Positions 56,891 to 64,000 of a stretch of DNA of 64,000 nt are shown here, piece by piece. Under the pieces are notes generated by a model. It was not told the origin of the DNA, did no database searches, and worked only from the letters and a program-made list of their open reading frames with translations. The position numbers were made by a program, and so were the translations under genes. Origin of the DNA: Clarkia xantiana subsp. parviflora (lineage: Eukaryota; Streptophyta; Magnoliopsida; Myrtales; Onagraceae). Location of the stretch: NCBI GenBank assembly GCA_036873135.1, contig JAPTYO010000034.1, forward strand, positions 783,457 through 847,456. The letters run 5' to 3'. Positions within the stretch are counted from its first letter, which is position 1; every line of letters begins with the position of its first letter.

Positions 56891-59268
56891 CTACCTGGAA
56901 CTTCTCATAAGAAGTGCAACAACACATCCCAACACAGCCCCTGCAACCACCTGCACTAACATAACAACATAGTCACATAACAACAAACACAATTCAAAAT
57001 GAAAATGGGACATTTGTGTGTATATATATATACTTTCTCAATCGGGGCTGGCTAAAATGTAGTCAAGTTTATTTCAACTTGATTTTTCAACCATTAGAAC
57101 AGGAGAGATAATCAATTAGAATTCATGAGATATAAAAATCGTTTCTTAGACATATTACAATGGGCATAATCTAATGGCTGAGAAATTGAGCTGAAATAAA
57201 CTCGACTTTATTTTAGACGAACCCATCTCAACAACCAAAGCAAAAACTGACCTGAATGGGTGTATGACCCAGTGAATCTCGAAGAGGCTTTACACTGGAA
57301 ATCGGGTGTTCAGGCGGTAGCTCACAAACAATTTGATTCAATAACTGCCAAACGACACGGTTGTAAGTCAAGTGAAACTTATGGCAAAGGAAACAGGGAT
57401 TTAAAAGGCAAAAATGTGGTATGCAATTTTGTATTTCTCAAGTAGAGACAGATTTTGCATAGAAGCCCCATACTTGAAAGATGACTACCAAAGCATGGAA
57501 AGTTTATCTCATTTAACAGAAAAAAAAAAAAAAAAAAAAATTAAGTAAGCTAACTTTGGCATAGAGATTATTACTTCAGCTTGGCGACCAGCATGAAGTC
57601 TTACACCAGTAGCATCATACATGACCTGCAAAATGAACCAACAAAGCAGATTAATTCACACATGAAGCTACAGTTAAAGTAAACTCTTCAAGCAGATATG
57701 CTCTTTTCTCGCAATAATTAACATTAAATAAAAAAAAAAAACAAGAAGACTAATTTCAGTCTGAAGATTAAATAGATATGATGCGCATCTTACACCTTTA
57801 AAAAGAACCTGACTGATGATACTAAGAATAATCTATAAGATAGACTTCCACTTGTTATAGCAACAGAAAGCATGGAATGCAAGAAAATGAAGAAGACCTG
57901 GTTGACAAGTACATACAACACATGCCAAGACAACTGTAACAGCAAATGTTGATCCTCCAATGCCTTCTTCTAAACCTACAGCAACTGCCAAAGCCATCAC
58001 AGTTGCTGAGTGCGAAGATGGCATTCCGCCTGAACCAAGCATTTTTCTAGAATCCCATCTCTTATCTTTATACCTGAATGAGTAATCTAAACATTAATGG
58101 TTGTAACCACATTGCCATGTTAAAAAAAAAAAAAAAAAAAAAAAGTTATAACTACATTGCCTTGTCAATAGAACCATAAAAATGAACCATGGCCAAGTAA
58201 AATCCTTTATGTTCAAGAAAAGTCCCTTCCCCAGCATTTATTGATCTACCAAATAAAATAACTGCATGATGCCACTCAATTCAAATCAATTTTTTTTTTT
58301 TCAAACTGAAAAAAATAAACAACGAATATGCAATATGCATATCTTCAAATTACCTTACAAATCAAGCACAGAGAGACAAATAGTCTAATCATGTAGGGGA
58401 GTTTCTTGTTAGATAGGCAAGACAAGGCATTCCATATATTTCGCCAACTTGACTATTTTACGTCCATGAACCATTCTTGTATATCTTTTTTTCCTCCACA
58501 ATTTTGAAAATCCTGCACTTTTTTATGGCATAGTTCGGATATTCACCAACTTAGTCATTAAAAAAAAATAACCAATTCGACTTTAAGATATTGTTCCCGA
58601 AACAGAACTTGATTAAAGTTGAGGTCACAATCCAAGATACAGACCACTGCAAATGTTAACATTTCTATACAAGATGACTCAAATGAATCAGGTTGAAATT
58701 AGCACCGGCTCACTCTAATAAGTCTAGATACACATTTCACCCCGAAAAGTTCAGTAATTAACTGTACACAATAGAAAGGGAGTTCGTAGTGATGCAAATA
58801 TACTTAGTGGACATTACATAGCCATTTCAGAGAAGTCCATCACAATCCCCCAAGGCATAGAGCAAAATCCTTGTCTATCATATAAAACACTACACATTGA
58901 CAGTCCAGCATCCAATGGCTCAATTTTAGTTGATTTCAACCTTTCATCTCCCACTAATCATGCCCTAAAATTCCTATCCTGCGTCATGCTTCAACTACGA
59001 ACTCACACAATCGAGAAAAGCTAGTGTCATAAACCCTAGTCTTCTTGAACAATAGACGGCACTGAGCTACTGAATCAAGCTACACGATGAAGAAAGCGAT
59101 GCGACAGAGGAAAGAGAGTTACCAGGAGGTAAAGAGCTTGAGAAACTGAGCAAGTGCGAGAGAGAGGAGGGCGGCGAGCAGGGGCAAGTTTGACGGGATG
59201 ATGGACGGTTCATACGACGCCGATCGGAGGCTCGCCGACGCATCGGAGGCCGTGATTACTTCGTTCAT
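56891..59268 (-). CDS. DUF212 / divergent PAP2-family membrane protein, 168 aa
   Basis: Member of the acid phosphatase/vanadium haloperoxidase-related family (Arabidopsis At3g21610 type); substrate unknown. Exons on the minus strand: 59268-59123, 58073-57917, 57625-57575, 57344-57252, 56950-56891, with GT-AG junctions and consistent phase. Order of features: membrane segment near residues 28-45 (NLPLLAALLSLALAQFLK), the family block RWDSRKMLGSGGMPSSHSAT at about 54-73 with the PAP2-like PSSHS motif, a second hydrophobic segment, then YDATGVRLHAGRQAE, PLRDSLGHTPIQ and a final membrane segment ending in SSR. The length is usual for the family. The start is the Met of MNEVITASD; upstream in-frame sequence has no ATG. 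Introns are A/T-rich. Confidence 0.92.
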
Positions 59269-59301
59269 CGAGATCGCGACCACCGACCGCCCACCAAACA
59301 C

Positions 59302-60249
59302 CAGCCGAGCAAAGAGAGAGAAAGAGAGTGGGAGTTGGGTTCAGTTGGGCCTGGGAGCGGAAATTCCTTTTGTGGGCGGAAATGGGCATCTAGTTATAAT
59401 TCCAGCTGGGTTTAATTGCAAGAACAAAGAAGTTTTGGGGTACAAATAGCCAGAAAAAAAGGTTGGGTGCAACATGAATATTTTTACAAAATTGTATGGA
59501 TGGAGTCCAAACACTTATTAAGTTATTGTTATCATTTTAATAAAAAAAAAATGTAACATATAAAAAAAAATTATAAAAAAAATAAAAAAAACTCACAACA
59601 AATAAAATATTAGTCCCAGATCAAAGAAAATATTAGGCCCATCCTAGTACCAAATTAGCCCAACACTTTTTAGGCCTAATAAGACCAAAACTAATTTTGC
59701 CAGACTGGACTTTTTTTTTGGCCCAAGGGAAACTCTTATTCTCTGTCGAATTAATTTGAGAGAAATTATGTAGGTAAAAGTTAAAACTATTAATTACTTT
59801 TATTTTTTAATTACAAATAAAGAAGTTTACCTAGAATGTGTATTATGATGTCACATGACACAACCGATAATTCTGAGATGTAAGACGCGCCAAAAAACTC
59901 AATGTTATTGAATAATAATAAATCATTTAAATTTTTATAAACATATATTGGTTTACTTTTATTTAGCGTTGTATTTAATATCATAATTAAATAGTTATAA
60001 ATTTTCATATTATACTATGATTTACGAACATGATTTTTCACGTGATAATAGAAGTAAAGACCTTTCAAATAATTATATGATATTTGTATACATTTCAAAA
60101 AAATTATCAATGTAATAAATTAATTAACAATAAAATACATAACAAAAATAAATTTTCACATAAAACACGAATTAATTAATTTCTCACTCGTACCGAGTCA
60201 GCCAATAAACGATAAAGTGTTGACAATGAATATCTTTCCATTTTTAAAA
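59302..60249. other. Intergenic region upstream of the DUF212 gene
   Basis: The promoter side of the DUF212 gene, then very AT-rich DNA with A runs. I see no gene or RNA. Confidence 0.4.
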
Positions 60250-60729
60250 GGGTTAACATGTCTTTTGGTCCATGATGTTTGACAACTTTTGGATTTTGGT
60301 CAATAATGTTTTTTTTACCTAGTTTTGGTATCATATGTTTGCAGATTTTTTCTAGTTTTGGTCTAACCGTTACATTCCGTCAATTTTTTGACATGTTCAA
60401 GTCACGTGATCCACTCTAAACTTTAAATTTAGTCCCTCTGATACTTTCCTAACCTTTCAATTTAGTCCCGAAGTTTCAAAATTGACCCCAATTGGACAAT
60501 AGGTCCAATTGAATTTTTGAAACTTCAGGACTAAATTGAAAAAAAAAAAAAAGGTTAGGAAAGTATTAGAGGGACTAAATTGAACAAAATTGAAAGTTTA
60601 GAGTGGATCACGTGATTTGTACATGTCAAAAAATGGACGGGATGTAACGGTCGGACCAAAACTATAAACAATCTGCAAACATATGGAACCAAAATGGTCA
60701 AACATCATCGACAAAAAGACATGTTAACC
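60250..60729. mobile_element. Foldback (Mutator-like) element, 480 bp
   Basis: The whole element is an inverted repeat: arms of about 240 bp starting GGGTTAACATGTC and ending CATGTTAACC, centred near 60,490. Exact 9-bp duplication TTTTTAAAA at 60,241-60,249 and 60,730-60,738, the length made by Mutator-like elements. No coding capacity. Confidence 0.82.
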
Positions 60730-61132
60730 TTTTTAAAATACTAGCAAAATTTGAACATCTAATGATTATTTAAGGAAACAAACACTAAACCATGTAGAGT
60801 ATATAGACTATAGAGAAGTTATATCCAAAGAGACAGTTAGCAGCTGGACCACACAGCGGAGAGTGCGGATCGGATAAGGTTGTGTTCTATGTCACATGGC
60901 CAGTATGGCACTACCATTGGCACATATGATGTCCTACAGATACCTTGTCAGCTAGCATCCATGCCCGATTCCATATCTATATGATGGAGATTCTGATTCC
61001 CACTTCTATTTCCATCTATTAACTAAAAATATCAGGTTAAACAATTATTGGAATTATTCGTGTTAAGAATAATATGCGCGCATTAAACAACCGACTTATA
61101 AATTCGAACTTATATATAAATGCATTTGACGC

Positions 61133-61948
61133 TGTTGGATATGATTTGAGGCAGCCTAGTACGAGTCGACAGAGTAAAAGTCGAGTTCTCAAAAGAACGT
61201 ACGATCGACCATTCAAGTCCAGAATAAGAAGACAAAGATGAATGGTCGACTACCCTAAAAACAGAAGTCGACCCACCGGACAACAAAGGACAAGGCGAGA
61301 AACTCATTCAAGGCTCCCCTTTGTTGAAGTATAAGTTAAGCCGAGGATTAAAACTTCATTACCAAAGTACGAGTCAAGTCGAGTCGACCATCAGATATTT
61401 GGAGGAAACCTTCCCTCTTAAGAAATGACAGGTGGAGACCTGCTCGCCGCCTCTGAGAAGACTTTCTTCCGAAGGAAGGGGCACCAGTTGGCGACCTGCT
61501 CGCCGCCCTCTATACCACGAAAACCTTCCTCTGAAGAAAGTGGCACCAGCTAGCAACCTGCTGGTCACCTATTGATTTTCGCACCGTCTTTCTCAACCAA
61601 TCAAGTAAAGGCAGCCACCGCCATTAAACAGCCAATCAAGGCATAGTAGCCGCCTCCTTGAAAAAGTCGTTAAAGATCTCCCTATAAATAGGGACTCACT
61701 TTTATTATTTAAGTTCGAAGATCTATCAATCACTATATATTATTCTCTTGATATCCATTACTGACTTAAGCTTCGGAGTGGAATCAGGGGCCATCCCCAC
61801 CTCTTTTCAGGTCCTCGCCTAGCACAAAGCCACCAAAGGAAACTAAGTGTCCACGCGACCAAGAAAGATACCTGAGTGAGCTAGCTCCCGGCGAGACTTA
61901 GAAGTACACTACTCGAAGTTCCAAGACCACGTTATTTTGATCCTAACA
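61133..61948 (+). mobile_element. Solo LTR, 816 bp
   Basis: Starts TGTTGGAT and ends ATCCTAACA, with an exact 5-bp duplication GACGC at 61,128-61,132 and 61,949-61,953 and no internal region. A TATAAATA at 61,683-61,690 gives + orientation. About three diverged ~65-bp subrepeats (AACCTTCC...GGCACCAG...GACCTGCTCG type) lie at 61,405-61,570. Left behind by recombination between the two LTRs of a former retrotransposon; not the same family as the element at 16,404. Confidence 0.85.
61683..61690 (+). promoter_or_regulatory. TATA box in the solo LTR
   Basis: TATAAATA followed by GGGACTCAC, a typical plant retrotransposon promoter context, about 258 bp before the LTR end. Confidence 0.5.
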
Positions 61949-61953
61949 GACGC

Positions 61954-62766
61954 TTTCTTATATAAATTTAATTTATGAACAACAATTTTAGGCATTCACC
62001 ACGACTGTGTATCGTTATAGAACAGTATATCTCTAATTGTCATTGAAAATTTCAACTTTTTTAGATGTAAACACGTGGAGCTGAATCTGCGCATTCTAAT
62101 TAATATAATGTCAAGAATAAGGTATGTTTCTTAATCATTTGTCTCATAAGTTAAAATGAATAAATATTCACGTGGCTCATTACCCCCTTATAGGCTCACC
62201 ACATTGCGCGTGTGGATTATTTTAGGTATAAAGTAAACATGATATGTGCTGTCTCTTAATAGGCCCCTAGTATAATCTGCATAAAAATTTAAAAAAAAAA
62301 ATCTAAAAAGTAAAAAAATATCTTAATTATGTGAATTTAGTCGGAGTACTTGGTAATATCTATTTTAAACTAAAATTCTGCCTTGGTACCTCTTAATATC
62401 CTTTAATAATGTCTTGAGTTTGGTAATTATATGTTTATAGATGATTACAATATAATAATACTAATAATTGTATAACAGTAGAATAAATAATGCATTTATC
62501 CATAATAATTCAGTAGTAGTTTTCTTTTTGCCAATAATTCATTAGGATTAGGTTATCTATTCCTAATCCTAATCTTTATGATGCAAAGATAATAAAACGT
62601 GGGCCAAATTAGTAGGTGTGGTGTCATTGCATTCGCATACAATTACATCGCACATGTATGTATCTGAATATTACAAGTGGCACTAGCAAGAACAATGCCG
62701 TTATAAATCCATTTATTATCCTAAAAAATTATTATTATCATTATTAATTATCATGATGATTATTAT
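61954..62766. other. Intergenic AT-rich DNA
   Basis: No ORF, RNA or repeat structure that I can support. Confidence 0.4.
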
Positions 62767-63309
62767 TAGGGTTGGCAATTTGTGACACGATACGATAGTA
62801 CGAACACGCACGAAAAAACGTGTTCGTGCTAGCATATGGGAGAACGGTAACACAATAGTACGAACACGATTAATACGATGTAATTTCCGTGTCGTGCTCG
62901 TGTTTGAGTATCATAACACCACACACACGATAGCACGATACAGTTGTGCTACTAAGACTAATTCTTAAGTGTTTTTTGAACATATCTTATTTATTACCTT
63001 TAAAAACTCCAATTAGTGGTTTACTTTTTAGTGTTTATAAACTCTATATTATTAACTTATAAATATTGACGTATTAATTCATAGATTTTTTTTATATATA
63101 AAGTTCATTATTTTGATTTTCGCTTAAAATCTCGTATAGAGATGTACAACTGTATAACCGTACACGATAGCACAATACGAACACGCACGAAAATATCCGT
63201 GCCGTGTTTATATTTATAAAACGTTGCACGATAACTTTACCGTGCGTATTCAGTAAATTTACCACGACACGATCTTTAACACGCATGATAGTATGAATTG
63301 TCACCCCTA
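62767..63309. mobile_element. Non-autonomous hAT-like element (543 bp)
   Basis: Ends TAGGGTTGGCAATT and AATTGTCACCCCTA, with exact 8-bp duplication ATTATTAT at 62,759-62,766 and 63,310-63,317. Subterminal CACGATA/TACGAACACG motifs in both arms, AT-rich centre. No transposase. A third hAT-type family in the window. The flanking sequence is itself an ATT repeat, so the duplication alone is weaker evidence than at the other elements. Confidence 0.83.
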
Positions 63310-63317
63310 ATTATTAT

Positions 63318-64000
63318 TATTATGAGTAGAGAAGTTGTTTAGATGCAATGCAGTCTTAACAAGTTGGATAAAAGTGAAACAATAAAAAAGTTTGATGATT
63401 TAATTGGTCACTTAACTAAATAAGCTGGACATGAACGAATTGACCTCCAAGTTAAATAATACCACAAGTTTGCCCTTCGGCAAACCCAACTTCTTCAGTC
63501 TAGCAACTCCTACTATATATATATGTCGACATTATTTTGTCACGTTTGTTTTGGTCATTAATTATGATCTCACAGTTTATTAATTATCTGTATTCATGAG
63601 CTTCAGTTGAATGATGATGCTGTGTGGTCCATTAGATTTATACATGGTGGTCATCACTTTTAGCAATTATTATTAGGGTCAGCTTACATATATATCTAAT
63701 ATATTTGGTCTAGGTTTCTTCAAATCTTGTGGTCCGAATGCATATAACTTAATTGTTATATACAAGAATACTACGTATAATATTCCAAAACTAGCTTACT
63801 TTATTGTGTAATTGAGAAATTTCGGGGAGCTTCTTGACAATTCAACAATTTCACCACTTGGTAGCATTATTGATTCTCAGTTACACGACTTGAATCAAAA
63901 TATGTTCTGAAAAAAGAACACTTACGTCAGTACATGCGCTGATTGTTCACAAGTATGATATGCTCGCAAATGAACGTGAAAGTCCGGGCATTACTAGCTT
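63318..64000. other. Intergenic AT-rich DNA at the right edge
   Basis: No gene or repeat recognised. A short (TA)n tract lies near 63,513. Confidence 0.4.

Overview
The window is nuclear DNA of a flowering plant, most likely a eudicot. The evidence is AT-rich intergenic DNA, GT-AG introns, plant-only gene families (a CYB561-DOMON protein and a plastid branching-enzyme homologue with a transit peptide), and plant-type LTR, hAT-like and Mutator-like elements. I could not identify the species.

Left part (1-30,348): a tandem array of tRNA gene pairs. Each unit of about 0.91 or 1.035 kb carries one tRNA-Leu, normally anticodon CAA, and one tRNA-Lys(UUU), both on the + strand. I count 19 Leu and 19 Lys loci. 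Roughly half of each kind are sequence-intact; the rest carry substitutions, a 3-nt deletion or transposon insertions. Units 6-15 show a four-unit higher-order repeat of 4.5-4.65 kb. In it, a Leu copy whose anticodon has become TAA is always paired with a Lys copy split by a ~510-bp hAT-like element. A further Lys copy (16,348-25,752) is split by a 9.3-kb LTR retrotransposon on the minus strand. That element looks like a degenerate, non-autonomous Ty3/gypsy element, and its primer-binding site is complementary to the 3' end of the same tRNA-Lys(UUU). Both insertion types lie at the T-arm/B-box of tRNA-Lys, 3 nt apart.

Right part (30,349-64,000): an ordinary gene region with five protein genes whose exons I assembled by hand. 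On the + strand: a cytochrome b561/DOMON protein (31,644-37,071, 5 exons, 402 aa); a plastid branching-enzyme-like protein of the SBE3/EMB2729 type (38,217-45,830, 21 exons, 902 aa) that lacks two of the three GH13 catalytic carboxylates; and the CCR4-NOT subunit CNOT9/CAF40 (47,458-53,978, 9 exons, 322 aa). On the - strand: the telomere CST subunit STN1 (55,353-55,802, 149 aa) and a DUF212 PAP2-related membrane protein (56,891-59,268, 5 exons, 168 aa). These genes are not an operon and have no evident joint function. From memory, Arabidopsis relatives of three of them (At3g20440, At3g20800, At3g21610) lie on one chromosome arm, so the block may be conserved synteny.

Introns and intergenic DNA hold small transposons. 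They include three more hAT-like elements (two with exact 8-bp target duplications), a 480-bp foldback element with an exact 9-bp duplication, an 816-bp solo LTR with a 5-bp duplication, and several long inverted-repeat elements.
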